A stretch of 54,164 bases of DNA from Oxalobacteraceae bacterium (GCA_013284265.1 JABTBR010000051.1:1-54164); one strand, 5' to 3'. Positions 9,113 through 17,802 are shown, counted from the stretch's first letter. Notes: generated by a model not told the origin, from the sequence alone. Numbers and translations are program-made.

Positions 9113-9326
9113 GATGATAGTTAAATGGAGATGGGAAAGATGCCGGATAGGCGCTATTTTAACGGATCGCACCTCATCTTCCCCGCTTTCCTCCAAATAA
9201 TTGCGTAACGACAACACCGTGGGCGCCGCGTGTCGGTATCTTGCAAAAGGCGTGCGTTCCTTGTCAGCAAGCGCGCCGAGTGTGCGAGAATGGACACAGC
9301 CAAGAACCTGCATTAAGGGAAATCCC

Positions 9327-9698
9327 ATGGATCTGCGCAAAACTGTACTGATCGTTGACGACAGCCGGGTCTCACGCATGATGGCGCGCCAATACATCCT
9401 CAGCCTGCACGCCGACTGGAGCGTGGAGGAAGCCGGCACCGGCGAGGAAGCCATCCTCAAGGCCAATGCCTTCACGCCCGACTTGGTGCTGATGGACGTC
9501 AACATGCCCGGCATGGGCGGTATCGCCGCCGCCGAGAGCTTGCGCAAGACTTTCCCCCTCACCCCGATTTCCCTGCTGACTGCCAATGTGCAGACCGCCA
9601 CGCGCGAGCGCGCCGCCGCCCTCGGCATCGGCTTCATGGAAAAGCCGATCACCGAAGCGCGCATCGCCCAACTGATACTGCCACTCGAAGAAGCCTGA
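9327..9698 (+). CDS. CheY-like single-domain response regulator
   Basis: A stand-alone receiver domain of 123 residues without output domain. It has the acidic pair Asp11-Asp12, the phospho-acceptor Asp57 in LVLMDVNMPG, Thr85 and Lys106, so all phosphotransfer residues are present. The start at 9327 follows AAGGGA by about 6 nt; the frame is open further upstream but that part looks non-coding. It is the first gene of a three-gene operon with a CheC-type phosphatase and a diguanylate cyclase. It probably takes phosphate from a kinase encoded elsewhere; no kinase lies in this cluster. Confidence 0.93.
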   Translation: MDLRKTVLIVDDSRVSRMMARQYILSLHADWSVEEAGTGEEAILKANAFTPDLVLMDVNMPGMGGIAAAESLRKTFPLTPISLLTANVQTATRERAAALGIGFMEKPITEARIAQLILPLEEA

Positions 9699-9700
9699 TC

Positions 9701-10330
9701 ATGTTCAATCTCACGGAGCTGGAAAACGACGCCCTGGTAGAGATTTTCAACATCGGCGTGGGCCAGGCCGCCGCTGCCATGAGCGGCATCGTCAACGAAG
9801 AAGTGAGCATGTCGGTGCCCTCGATCAGTTTCATGAACCGGGCCGAGGCGGCCAAGCTGCTGGGACAGGCGCATACCGACCAGTCCGACCGCATCTGCGG
9901 CGTCAGCCAGCACTACGAAGGCGCCTTCAAGACCGAGGCGATCCTGATGTTCCCCGAGGATAAAAGCCTGGAAATCGTGCGCCTGATGGTGGGCGAGGCC
10001 GTGCCGCTGCAGGAATTGAGCGAGATGGAACAGGAAGCGATGTGCGAGATCGGCAACATCATCCTCAATTCCTGCGTGGGCACGCTGGCCAATATCTTCC
10101 AGCGCGAGCTGCAGGGCTCGCTTCCGGTCTACCACGTGGGCACCAGCGATGAAATCCTGATCGCCTCGGGCAGCCCGGCCAATACCGTGGTGCTGATGCT
10201 GCACATCGACTTCGTGCTGGAAAAGCACCAGATCCACGGCTATGTCGCCTTCATCCTCGACATCTCGGCCCTGCACGACCTGAAGGAGCATATCAACAAC
10301 TACATTGCCCGTGTGATGGGGCAGGCATGA
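9701..10330 (+). CDS. CheC-family CheY-P phosphatase
   Basis: A 209-residue CheC-type protein. Both signature helices are present: D10-xxx-E14-xx-N17 in NDALVEIFN and E112-xxx-E116-xx-N119 in QEAMCEIGN, each followed about 22 residues later by a conserved Pro. These Glu/Asn pairs are the catalytic residues that dephosphorylate CheY-P in the CheC/CheX/FliY family. It starts 2 bp after the receiver gene and overlaps the next gene by 4 bp, so all three are probably translationally coupled. The likely role is to reset the adjacent receiver. There is no CheD gene next to it, unlike in Bacillus. Confidence 0.88.
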   Translation: MFNLTELENDALVEIFNIGVGQAAAAMSGIVNEEVSMSVPSISFMNRAEAAKLLGQAHTDQSDRICGVSQHYEGAFKTEAILMFPEDKSLEIVRLMVGEAVPLQELSEMEQEAMCEIGNIILNSCVGTLANIFQRELQGSLPVYHVGTSDEILIASGSPANTVVLMLHIDFVLEKHQIHGYVAFILDISALHDLKEHINNYIARVMGQA

Positions 10331-11304
10331 CGGCCATGTTCGCGGCGGCCAACCACCTGTGCCTGCTCAACAGCGTCTTACGCGCGGTCAATCTCGGCAC
10401 CGTCGTGCTCGATACCGAATGCCGCGTGGTGTACTGGAATACCTGGATGGAGCTGCATTCGGGGCGTTCCCGCGACAGCGTGCTGGGCCAGGATTTTTTC
10501 GCCGTCCACCCCGAGCTGCGCGGGCACCGGGTCGATGCCGCGATCCATCAGGCGTTGCGGAATAATTTTCCCTCGCTGCTGTCGCAATCGCTCAACAAAG
10601 CCCCCTTCCCCCTGTTTGCCCGCAGCAATGCGGTCGGCCGTACCGAGCGTATCCAGCAGGCCGTGGAAATCACCCCGATCGAGGTGGAAGGCACCGCGCG
10701 CCACTGCCTGATCCAGATCAGCGACGTCAGCGTCGCCGTGGGCCGGGAAAAGCTGCTGCGCGAGCAAGCCATGGTGCTGCGCTCCCAGACCTTCGCCGAC
10801 GGCCTGACCGGCATCGCCAACCGGCGCCATTTCGACGTGACGATGGAAAAAGAACAGCGCCGCGCCAAGCGTGGCAACACCACGCTGTCGCTGCTGATGA
10901 TCGATATCGACAACTTCAAGGCCTATAACGACCATTACGGCCACCAGAAGGGCGACCAGTGCCTGATCCAGGTGGCCGCCGCGCTGGCCGGCATGCTCAA
11001 GCGCCCCAGCGACCTGATGGCACGCTACGGCGGCGAAGAGTTCGCGATGATCCTGCCGGAAACCGACGTCGAGCAAGCCAAGCTGATGGGCGAGGCGATC
11101 CGCCAGCGCGCGCTGGAACTGGCCATTCCCCATGCGCACGGCTGCTGCGGCGACCGCCAGATAACGGTCAGCATCGGCATCGCCACCCAACTGGCCAACG
11201 CGGCCGTCGACGTGTCCATGCTGATCGGCGCGGCCGACCGTGCCCTGTACCTGGCCAAGCGCAATGGCCGCAACCGGGTAGAAGCCTTGCTGCCAGGTAG
11301 CTGA
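10327..11304 (+). CDS. PAS-GGDEF diguanylate cyclase
   Basis: A 325-residue protein with an N-terminal PAS-like sensor (about 12-135, with VVLDTECRVVYWN) and a C-terminal GGDEF domain (about 155-320). The active-site loop is GGEEF at 235-239. An inhibitory I-site RPSD (226-229) sits the canonical five residues before it. It should therefore make c-di-GMP from two GTP and be product-inhibited. No membrane segments are visible, so it is cytoplasmic. Its ATG overlaps the stop of the CheC gene (ATGA). The context suggests c-di-GMP output coupled to receiver phosphorylation. Confidence 0.93.
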   Translation: MTAMFAAANHLCLLNSVLRAVNLGTVVLDTECRVVYWNTWMELHSGRSRDSVLGQDFFAVHPELRGHRVDAAIHQALRNNFPSLLSQSLNKAPFPLFARSNAVGRTERIQQAVEITPIEVEGTARHCLIQISDVSVAVGREKLLREQAMVLRSQTFADGLTGIANRRHFDVTMEKEQRRAKRGNTTLSLLMIDIDNFKAYNDHYGHQKGDQCLIQVAAALAGMLKRPSDLMARYGGEEFAMILPETDVEQAKLMGEAIRQRALELAIPHAHGCCGDRQITVSIGIATQLANAAVDVSMLIGAADRALYLAKRNGRNRVEALLPGS

Positions 11305-11440
11305 GTGTGGCCTGCGCAGGGCGGAATTCATTGCAACTGCGCATCAGCCGTGCGTGGCCCGGCATCGCACCTCATGTAAAATCCACAAGATTAGATTTAT
11401 ATCATTCAACTGGCATTTTCCACGCTGAGACCGACCCTAC

Positions 11441-12271
11441 ATGAGCAAACGCAATACGCTAGCCGCAGCTTTGCTGCTGGCCGCAGGTTTTCAAGCCAGC
11501 GCCGCGATGGCCGCCGCGCGCGCCGCGCTGGTATTGGTGGAAGCGCCCAAGGCGCGCCTGGCCGGCATCCAGATCGAGGAACTGTGCGCCAGCCTGGCCA
11601 CGCCCTGCAAGCCGGCCAGCACCAAGGCCTATGTGGAGAAAGGGGGCAGCGACGGCCCCCTCCATTTGATCGACAGCAGCCGCCCTATGCTCGTCAGCGT
11701 CAGCCTGGCCGGGCAGCGCCAAGTGCATGCCTGGGACTTCAGCACCTATGTGCACTCGGTGCCCCCAATGGCCGACGCCGGCGACGCGGCGGGCAAGCTG
11801 GAGATTCATCCGGCGCTGTATCCGGTGGGCGTAAGCGACTACGCGGTCGCCCTGCTCAGCAGCGTTAGTGAAAGCTATTCCGGCGGCGGCGCCAGGTTCG
11901 ACCATGCCGACTTCCTGCAACTGAATAGGGAGCAGAAGGCCAACTACAAGTTTTCGGTCGCGTACGCCGCCGTGCCCTTCTTCTGCAGCAAGACCATCCG
12001 TGCCTGCTTCTCGGAAAAGGAGTACAAGAGCTCGGCCCATTGCAGCGACGAGTCCACCGGCACCTTGCGCATCCACTATCCGGATCAGGATGCCAGCGCC
12101 GGATGGAAATTCAGTTGGACCCAGAACGAGTGGGCGGCCAATGTGACAAAAAAGCAGGCCACCACAGCCACCGTGGCGTTTACGATACCGCCCGGCCCCG
12201 CCGCCACCACCCCGGCCGTGTTGCCCAAGAACGTGGAATTCTGCGGCGAGCCGCAGAATTCTTCCCGCTGA
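11441..12271 (+). CDS. Exported protein of unknown function
   Basis: A 276-residue protein with a clear signal peptide (MSKRNTLAAALLLAAGF, likely cut after AMA near residue 24). The mature part holds pairs of Cys (ELCASLATPC, FFCSKTIRAC, then HC and FC) fitting disulphide formation in the periplasm or outside. I recognise no domain. The beta-rich, Gly/Ser/Thr-rich body and a Pro/Ala/Thr-rich C-terminus are all that can be said. It is followed 36 bp later by another exported unknown protein on the same strand; the two may form an operon. Confidence 0.75.
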   Translation: MSKRNTLAAALLLAAGFQASAAMAAARAALVLVEAPKARLAGIQIEELCASLATPCKPASTKAYVEKGGSDGPLHLIDSSRPMLVSVSLAGQRQVHAWDFSTYVHSVPPMADAGDAAGKLEIHPALYPVGVSDYAVALLSSVSESYSGGGARFDHADFLQLNREQKANYKFSVAYAAVPFFCSKTIRACFSEKEYKSSAHCSDESTGTLRIHYPDQDASAGWKFSWTQNEWAANVTKKQATTATVAFTIPPGPAATTPAVLPKNVEFCGEPQNSSR

Positions 12272-12307
12272 TGTTCACGCTCACTTCACACTGAACCAGG
12301 ATATCCC

Positions 12308-13120
12308 ATGCGCCATTCAAGCCACTCCGTCGTGCAGCCTGTTCAACGCCGCCAAGGCATGCTGGCGGCCGCTTGCGCCGCCCTGCTCGCGCTCACCGTC
12401 GGCGCCGCCGCGCCGGCGGGCGCCGTGTGCAAGGTCAGCGAACCCAATTCGCTGTACAACTACGAAGGCAGCATCGACGGCAAGCATGCGATCCGCATGA
12501 CGCTGATCTTTAGCGATGCTGGTGTCGTGGGCAACTACTTCTACGCCTCGCAGCTGAAAGACATTGCGCTCAAAGGCACGGTGCGCGATGGCCGCAGCCT
12601 GACGCTCGACGAACTGGGTCCCGACAACAAGGTCAGCGCCGGCATCGAAGCGAGCTTTGCCGACAAGGACCCCAAAGGCAGCTTCGGCAACAGCGAACTG
12701 GCCTGCGAAGTCATCGTCGGCAACTGGAGCCGTCCCGGCGCCGACAAGAAACTGCCCGTCTATCTGAAACTGGAAAGCATTACCGGCGGCACGCTGGACA
12801 ACCGCTACGGCGAAGGCAAGGATGAACAGGTGCATGCCAACGCGCGCCGCTTCCGCGATGCCGTCAAGAGCGGCGATAAAAAAGCGGTGGCTTCGCTGCT
12901 CGCCTATCCCATCAGCGTCAACCTCGCGGGCAAGCGCGTGCACTTGAAAAAAGCGGCGGAGCTGATCGCCCACTACGATGCCATCTTCACGCCCGACTAC
13001 CGCGGCCTGATCCTCGCCGCCGTGCCGCGCAATATGTTCTCGCGCGACCAGGGCATCATGCTCGGCAGCGGCCAGGTATGGTTTAACGGCGATGGCAAAG
13101 TCATCGCCCTGAATAATTGA
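12308..13120 (+). CDS. Exported protein of unknown function
   Basis: A 270-residue protein with an N-terminal signal (hydrophobic core AAACAALLALTVGAAAP, likely cut after AGA near residue 38). The mature protein begins with a Cys and a segment LYNYEGSIDGKHAIRMTLIF. It continues with a lipocalin-like or beta-sandwich pattern and ends with a part (RRFRDAVKSGDKKAVASLLAYPI) that resembles periplasmic small-domain proteins handling a load of about 70 residues. No family was recognised. AGGAT precedes the ATG. The gene converges on the peroxiredoxin gene. Confidence 0.75.
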   Translation: MRHSSHSVVQPVQRRQGMLAAACAALLALTVGAAAPAGAVCKVSEPNSLYNYEGSIDGKHAIRMTLIFSDAGVVGNYFYASQLKDIALKGTVRDGRSLTLDELGPDNKVSAGIEASFADKDPKGSFGNSELACEVIVGNWSRPGADKKLPVYLKLESITGGTLDNRYGEGKDEQVHANARRFRDAVKSGDKKAVASLLAYPISVNLAGKRVHLKKAAELIAHYDAIFTPDYRGLILAAVPRNMFSRDQGIMLGSGQVWFNGDGKVIALNN

Positions 13121-13195
13121 TTTGACGGGACAGTATGCGCGCCAGCTGACGGGGAATCGCTAGCGCCCGTCGGCCGCCCCATCGGTCAACAGCAT

Positions 13196-13777
13196 TTACA
13201 GATGGGCGTCCAACCAGGCCAGCACGTCACCGGCGTTCTGATCCGGCGGAAACACTGGGTAGAAATGCTTCACCACTTTTCCATCCCGCAGGATCAAGGT
13301 GATCCGTTTCAGCAGGCGCATGCCGGCAATATCGAAGAGGGGCAAATTCAGCGCAGCGGAGAAGGCATGCCCGCTGTCGCTCAAAAGCGCATACGGTAGT
13401 TGGAGACGCTGGGCCGCCTCGGTTTGGTCCGCCGTGCTCTGCGTGCTCATCCCAAAGACATGCACACCCAGCGATTGGAAGCGCGGATAGTTTTCCCGGA
13501 ACGAATGCGATTGCGGCGTGCAGCCTGCCGCCCCCGGAACCGCGGTCCATCCCTCCGGGATCGCCCGCCCTGGTGTTCCCGTCATCGGATAGCAATAGAC
13601 CACCGTCCAGCCGGACAGGGAAGACAGATCAAGCGATGTGCCTGACGTCGACGGGAGCGCCAGCGATGGCAGGGCAAGCCCGGGCAAGTGATCGCAAGCG
13701 CCGTCATCGTCAGGAACCGGTAAATTGTCCGGGATGTTGATCAGCACATCCTGCGGCAATCCATTTGACTCGCTCAT
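13196..13777 (-). CDS. PrxQ/BCP-like peroxiredoxin (possible 1-Cys type)
   Basis: A 193-residue thioredoxin-fold peroxidase expected to reduce hydroperoxides. The peroxidatic Cys is Cys86 in PGAAGCTPQSHSF, next to a FRENY segment typical of the PrxQ/BCP group. In the relatives I remember, a resolving Cys lies five residues after the first (CTPQSC); here that position is His91. Other Cys (28 and 62) lie before the active site. The start at 13777 is chosen because AAGG lies before it and MSESNGLPQD reads as a normal N-terminus; the frame stays open to 14044 through AT-richer sequence that looks non-coding. Confidence 0.8.
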   Translation of the reverse strand: MSESNGLPQDVLINIPDNLPVPDDDGACDHLPGLALPSLALPSTSGTSLDLSSLSGWTVVYCYPMTGTPGRAIPEGWTAVPGAAGCTPQSHSFRENYPRFQSLGVHVFGMSTQSTADQTEAAQRLQLPYALLSDSGHAFSAALNLPLFDIAGMRLLKRITLILRDGKVVKHFYPVFPPDQNAGDVLAWLDAHL

Positions 13778-14228
13778 TTTCGCCCTTCGCCTCATTGAGT
13801 GTTTGACTGCGGATATACGATGCATGCACACCAAGCCGGCGCAAGGAGGACTTGCACGCCTCGTCAACACATGAAAAGTTGTCTGGATACTAGCAAATTG
13901 TAAAGGTTGCAGCCGTAATAAGTCGATACTTTTTTTTAGCTTCAGCGAAGCTCGGGCGCGAAAAAGAACGACGCCATATCGGCATCGGACAACTTGCGGC
14001 TGCTGCGCAGTATCAGGCGGCCAAGGTGCCGCGCTTAATTGCACGCGGACTGGTCGAAGTTTTCTTCTTTCAGCGCCGTGACGACGCCGTTTTCCACAGT
14101 CAAGCGGTCAAGCGGTCAAGAGAATCGTGCAGAAGACTACTGAAAATATCGTGCGCATCGGCAACTATCGAAAGAGATGAAGATGAAGAAAGCGGCACGC
14201 GCCCCTCAAGCGAGAAAGAACGCCACGA
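13778..14228. other. 450-bp gap of lower GC
   Basis: No intact gene is visible. Base composition is nearer 50% GC than the 65% of the surroundings. On the minus strand there are two short coding-like stretches ending at stops: one ending EENFDQSACN (stop at 14035) and another ending MASFFFAPELR (about 13966). The + strand frames are short and without ribosome sites. The stretch looks like decayed gene remains. Confidence 0.5.
14035..14226 (-). pseudogene. Decayed gene fragment with 8-bp duplication
   Basis: Read on the minus strand, one frame gives SIVADAHDIFSSLLHDSLDR and the next gives LTVENGVVTALKEENFD...ACN and a stop. The two frames are joined exactly at a tandem repeat of TCAAGCGG (+ strand, 14100-14120); removing one 8-bp copy restores a single frame. 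The protein-like look of both parts suggests the 3' end of a gene broken by slippage. No start codon was found and the family is not recognised. Confidence 0.3.
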
Positions 14229-14468
14229 TTAAGGAAATCTCAGTTCGTTCAAAATGATCAGCGCGGCGCGTTCAGCCTCCGCCTCGGCGGCATGTTGGTC
14301 CGAAAAGGTAAGGTCCGCTGACACCCGCCGCTTGAGATAGATGTGCGTCATATGCATCGGGTTGTCGGAGGGAGCATATATGGAAATGTACGCTCCCCAT
14401 TGCTTGGTTCCTTCCAGTAACTCACCCGTAAACTCGACCTCATAGTCATCAATATTCTGCGTGGGCAT
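14229..14468 (-). CDS. Small protein of unknown function
   Basis: A 79-residue soluble protein beginning MPTQNIDDYEVEFTGELLEG. It has an alternating pattern fitting beta strands (EVEFTGELLEGTKQWGAYISIY) and an acidic, Ala/Glu-rich C-terminal helix (HAAEAEAERAALIILNEL). There is no signal or membrane segment. The start at 14468 is chosen because GGAGA lies 6-7 nt before it; in-frame ATG (14474) and GTG (14489) codons upstream are alternatives. Codon use is less GC-rich than in flanking genes, like the rest of this pocket. I do not recognise the family. Confidence 0.6.
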   Translation of the reverse strand: MPTQNIDDYEVEFTGELLEGTKQWGAYISIYAPSDNPMHMTHIYLKRRVSADLTFSDQHAAEAEAERAALIILNELRFP

Positions 14469-14588
14469 AACCATTCTCCAATCTGACACAGGAATCTAGC
14501 GTTCGCGCCGGTACCAAAAACAAGCATGCAGCGCAGCCCTGCCAATCCACCGGCGCCAGGCTCAGACCTGGCTTGGGCTGATTGCCGC

Positions 14589-14966
14589 TCAGCCCCCGAG
14601 CTTGCTATTCTGGCAGCCAGCGCTGTTGCACTCACGGACGCGGTCTTGCAGGAATTGCGCCCGTTGAATGGTGGTGTTCGCAGCACATTGCAGGTTGACA
14701 TAGAAACCGTCCGACTCCCGTTTGGAGCAGGATTGATTGCGCTCAGTGATCCAGGCGAGCTGGCCCGTTTTCAGGGTCTTTTTTCCAGCCGCGTCGAGCT
14801 TGCCGCTCAGCGCCTTGTAATTTTCGTTGAGTTCTTTATCGGCTTCCTGATAGACCTTGTTCAAGCAATACAGTCCGTCGAAATCATCCCTCGGCTTATC
14901 ACATGCGGAATTGGCAAAGGCCGCGCCAGAAGCGCATATCAGTAAGGCGAGTACAATTTTTTTCAT
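14589..14966 (-). CDS. Exported DUF1311/LprI-like protein
   Basis: A 125-residue protein with a signal peptide (MKKIVLALLICASGAAFANS, cut after AFA). The mature part has the pattern of the LprI/DUF1311 domain: an early Cys, then CLNKVYQEADKELNENYKALSGKL, then LAWITERNQSC and a closing Cys-rich end. The domain was first tied to lysozyme inhibition in mycobacterial LprI; in most proteobacteria the role is unknown. GGAG lies 7 nt before the ATG. The protein probably acts in the periplasm with disulphides. Its codon use is more AT-rich than the window average. Confidence 0.82.
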   Translation of the reverse strand: MKKIVLALLICASGAAFANSACDKPRDDFDGLYCLNKVYQEADKELNENYKALSGKLDAAGKKTLKTGQLAWITERNQSCSKRESDGFYVNLQCAANTTIQRAQFLQDRVRECNSAGCQNSKLGG

Positions 14967-15116
14967 CAACTTTTCTCCGAAAAATCTCGTCCATCGGGAC
15001 GAGAAGTAAATAGTGTGGCGCAACAATAGCATAAGCACACAACCCGATACCTGAGAAGTGTGGAACAAATTGCTAGTGGGAAGCTGTGCCTGCAGGACGA
15101 TGGAAACCGCTCAATG

Positions 15117-15163
15117 AAAAACGGCGCGTGATGCAGTGAAAAATTCACCGCATCACGCGCCGT
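15117..15163 (-). terminator. Intrinsic terminator of edd-eda
   Basis: A long hairpin with a 14-bp perfect stem (ACGGCGCGTGATGC / GCATCACGCGCCGT) continues after one mismatch into GTGAA/TTCAC. On the minus strand it is followed by TTTTC. It lies about 50 bp beyond the eda stop codon. Confidence 0.85.
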
Positions 15164-15212
15164 TCGCTGCCTTCAATTACATCGAAGGCGCTAAAAGCCA
15201 GCTACTGATTGA

Positions 15213-15836
15213 TTAACGCAAACCGCTGGCCGCCTTGGCCAGTTCGGTAATCCGGTCCCAGTTACCCGACTGGATCGCATCCTTCGGCGTGAGCCATGAG
15301 CCGCCCACGCAGGCGACGTTTTTCAGCGCCAGGAACTGCGATGCGGTTTCCTGCGAGATGCCGCCGGTCGGGCAGAACATCACGTCCGGCAGCGGGCCGC
15401 CGATGGCGTTGAGCATGCCGATGCCGCCGGCCGGTACGGCCGGGAACAGTTTCAGCTGGCGGAAGCCATGCTCGCGCGCCGACATCACTTCCGATGGCGT
15501 CATCACGCCTGGCAGCAGCGGCAGGCCGCTGCTCTTGGCGGCGGCGATCAGCGCATTGGTCAAACCTGGCGAGACGCCGAACACGGCGCCGGCATCGCGT
15601 GCGGCGGCGAATTCTTCCGGCTGGGTCAGGGTGCCGACGCCGACGATGGCGCCTTCCACCGTGCTCATGGCGCGGATCGCTTCCAGGCCGTGCTTGGTGC
15701 GCAGGGTCACTTCCAGCACGCGAATACCACCAGCCACCAGCGCGCGCGCCAGCGGGATTGCATGTTCAGGTTCGTCAATCGCGATCACAGGGATCACGGC
15801 CGAAGTACGCATAATTTCGAGCAGGGACAAGGTCAT
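15213..15836 (-). CDS. eda: KDPG/KHG aldolase
   Basis: Eda cleaves 2-keto-3-deoxy-6-phosphogluconate into pyruvate and glyceraldehyde-3-phosphate, the last step of the Entner-Doudoroff pathway. It is a class I (Schiff-base) aldolase: Lys129 in FRQLKLFPA is the base-forming lysine, and Glu42 and Arg46 in LEVTLRT are the conserved partners. Length (207 aa) fits the trimeric family. Its ATG lies 3 bp after the edd stop codon, so the two genes form one operon. Confidence 0.97.
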   Translation of the reverse strand: MTLSLLEIMRTSAVIPVIAIDEPEHAIPLARALVAGGIRVLEVTLRTKHGLEAIRAMSTVEGAIVGVGTLTQPEEFAAARDAGAVFGVSPGLTNALIAAAKSSGLPLLPGVMTPSEVMSAREHGFRQLKLFPAVPAGGIGMLNAIGGPLPDVMFCPTGGISQETASQFLALKNVACVGGSWLTPKDAIQSGNWDRITELAKAASGLR

Positions 15837-15839
15837 GGC

Positions 15840-17762
15840 TTAGGCTTCTTTCTTCATCGAGAAATCTTCATCGGAACCCGGCATGGTATTGCCTACCGGG
15901 TCGGCGTCATGCAGGCCCACGGTGGTGGGAATCGGCGATGGCAGCGGGAACACGGTGGCGCCCTTCTCTGCTTCGCATACGGAATTACGGAACATGGCGA
16001 ACAGCTCGCGGCCCATACCCACGTTGTTTGGCGACAGGTCGGTGGTGGCCAGCGAACGGGCGCACCAGACGTCGGACGGCACCAGCGCTTCGAGCGTGCC
16101 GGTACCGGCGTCGACGCGGATGATGTCGCCATCGCGCACCAGACCAAGCGGGCCACCGGCGAGAATCTCCGGCGACACGTGGATCGCGGCCGGCACCTTG
16201 CCGGACGCGCCGGACATGCGGCCGTCGGTCACCAGCGCCACCTTGCGGCCGGCGTCCTGCAGATTGGCCAGCGCGGGAGTCAGCGCGTGCAGTTCCGGCA
16301 TGCCGTTGGCGCGCGGGCCCTGGAAGCGCAGCACGGCGACAAAGTCGCGATCGAGCTTGCCGGCCTTGTAGGCGGCCATGAAATCTTCCTGCGAGTTGAA
16401 CACCAGCGCCGGTGCTTCCACCACGCGGTGCTCAGGCTTGACGGCCGACACCTTCATCACGGCGCGGCCCAGGTTACCCTTGACCAGCACCATGCCGCCG
16501 TCCGGCGAGAACGGCGCGGAGGCTTTGCGCAGCACTTTTTCGTCGCCCGATTCCAGCGGTGCGTCTTTCCACACAACGCCCTTGCCGCCTTCGGCCAGGA
16601 AAGGTTCGGCGCAGTGTGCGCGCAGGCCCTTGCCCAGGATGGTGGTGACGTCGTCGTGCAGCAGGCCGGCGTCGATCAGTTCGCGGATCACGAAACCGGT
16701 GCCGCCGGCGGCGTGGAAGTGGTTCACGTCGGCGTCGCCGTTCGGGTAGATACGGGCCAGCAGCGGCACCACGCCCGACAGCTCATTGAAGTCGTCCCAG
16801 TCGATCACGATGCCGGCGGCCTTGGCGATGGCCACCAGGTGCAGGGTGTGATTGGTCGAGCCGCCGGTGGTCAGCAGGCCGACGATGGCGTTGACGATGG
16901 CTTTTTCATCGACCACATGGCCGACCGGCAGGTAGGAGTCGCCCTGCGCGGTGATCTGCGCGGCGCGGCGTCCGGCGGCGGCGGTCAGCTCGTCGCGCAG
17001 CGGGGTGTTCGGGGTGATGAAGGCGGCGCCCGGCAGGTGCAGGCCCATCACTTCCATCAGCAGCTGGTTGCTGTTGGCGGTGCCGTAGAAGGTACAGGTG
17101 CCGGCGCCGTGGTAGGCCTTGGCCTCGCCTTCAAGCAGGTCGTCGCGGGTGGCCTTGCCTTGCGCGTACAGCTGGCGCACCTTGGCTTTGTCGGAATTCG
17201 ACAGGCCGGTGGTCATCGGGCCGGCCGGTACGAACACGGCTGGCAGGTGGCCGAAGTGTAGCGCGCCGATCAGCAGGCCCGGTACGATCTTGTCGCATAC
17301 GCCCAGGTAGCAGACCGAGTCGAACATATTGTGCGACAGCGCCACGGCGGTCGACATGGCGATGGCGTCGCGCGAGAACAGCGACAGTTCCATGCCCGGC
17401 TGGCCCTGGGTCACGCCGTCGCACATGGCGGGCACGCCGCCGGCGAACTGGGCGACCGCGCCGACTTCACGCACCGCGTCCTTGATAATCTTGGGGAAGG
17501 TCTCGAAAGGCTGGTGGGCCGACAGCATGTCGTTATAGGCCGAGACGATGGCCACGTTGGGTTTTTTCAACTCGCGCAGGGACAGCTTGTCGTTGGCCGG
17601 GAAGGCGGCGAAGCCGTGGGCCAGATTGGTACAGGCCAGCGCGCCGCGCTGCACGCCTTTCAGGCGGGCCGCTTCCAGGTGCGCCAGGTAGGCGCCGCGC
17701 GACGGTTTGCTGCGCTCGATAATACGCGCCGTGACGGTTTCAAGTACTGGGTGCAGCGCCAT
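15840..17762 (-). CDS. edd: 6-phosphogluconate dehydratase
   Basis: Edd dehydrates 6-phosphogluconate to KDPG, the first committed step of the Entner-Doudoroff pathway. It belongs to the IlvD/Edd family with an iron-sulphur cluster. Cysteines in the segments MCDGVTQG and LGVCDKIVPG, together with GAGTCTFYGTANS, fit the cluster ligands. The 640-aa length is slightly above the E. coli enzyme (603). GGAACC lies before the ATG. It is first in the edd-eda operon, divergent from pgi, with a HexR-like site 24-40 bp upstream of its start codon. Confidence 0.97.
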   Translation of the reverse strand: MALHPVLETVTARIIERSKPSRGAYLAHLEAARLKGVQRGALACTNLAHGFAAFPANDKLSLRELKKPNVAIVSAYNDMLSAHQPFETFPKIIKDAVREVGAVAQFAGGVPAMCDGVTQGQPGMELSLFSRDAIAMSTAVALSHNMFDSVCYLGVCDKIVPGLLIGALHFGHLPAVFVPAGPMTTGLSNSDKAKVRQLYAQGKATRDDLLEGEAKAYHGAGTCTFYGTANSNQLLMEVMGLHLPGAAFITPNTPLRDELTAAAGRRAAQITAQGDSYLPVGHVVDEKAIVNAIVGLLTTGGSTNHTLHLVAIAKAAGIVIDWDDFNELSGVVPLLARIYPNGDADVNHFHAAGGTGFVIRELIDAGLLHDDVTTILGKGLRAHCAEPFLAEGGKGVVWKDAPLESGDEKVLRKASAPFSPDGGMVLVKGNLGRAVMKVSAVKPEHRVVEAPALVFNSQEDFMAAYKAGKLDRDFVAVLRFQGPRANGMPELHALTPALANLQDAGRKVALVTDGRMSGASGKVPAAIHVSPEILAGGPLGLVRDGDIIRVDAGTGTLEALVPSDVWCARSLATTDLSPNNVGMGRELFAMFRNSVCEAEKGATVFPLPSPIPTTVGLHDADPVGNTMPGSDEDFSMKKEA

Positions 17763-17785
17763 GGTGGTTCCTTATGAATGGAGTA

Positions 17786-17802
17786 TGTGAAATTTTACTA
17801 CA
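17786..17802. promoter_or_regulatory. HexR-like operator before edd
   Basis: On the minus strand the site reads TGTAGTAAAATTTCACA. Its first 15 bases agree at 14 positions with the HexR consensus as I remember it (TGTARTWWWAYTACA). It lies between edd and pgi, close to the edd start. HexR represses Entner-Doudoroff genes until KDPG releases it; that assignment is inference, as no hexR gene lies in this window. Confidence 0.5.

Noticed and set aside
9113..10291. Upstream extension of the rpiA frame over the receiver and CheC genes
   Set aside because: The extension is antisense to two well-supported genes; RpiA homology begins at 9112.
13930..13955. AGCTTC-AGC-GAAGCT hairpin next to a run of T
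   Set aside because: The T-run precedes the hairpin on the + strand and becomes an A-run on the minus strand, so it is not a terminator for any neighbour.
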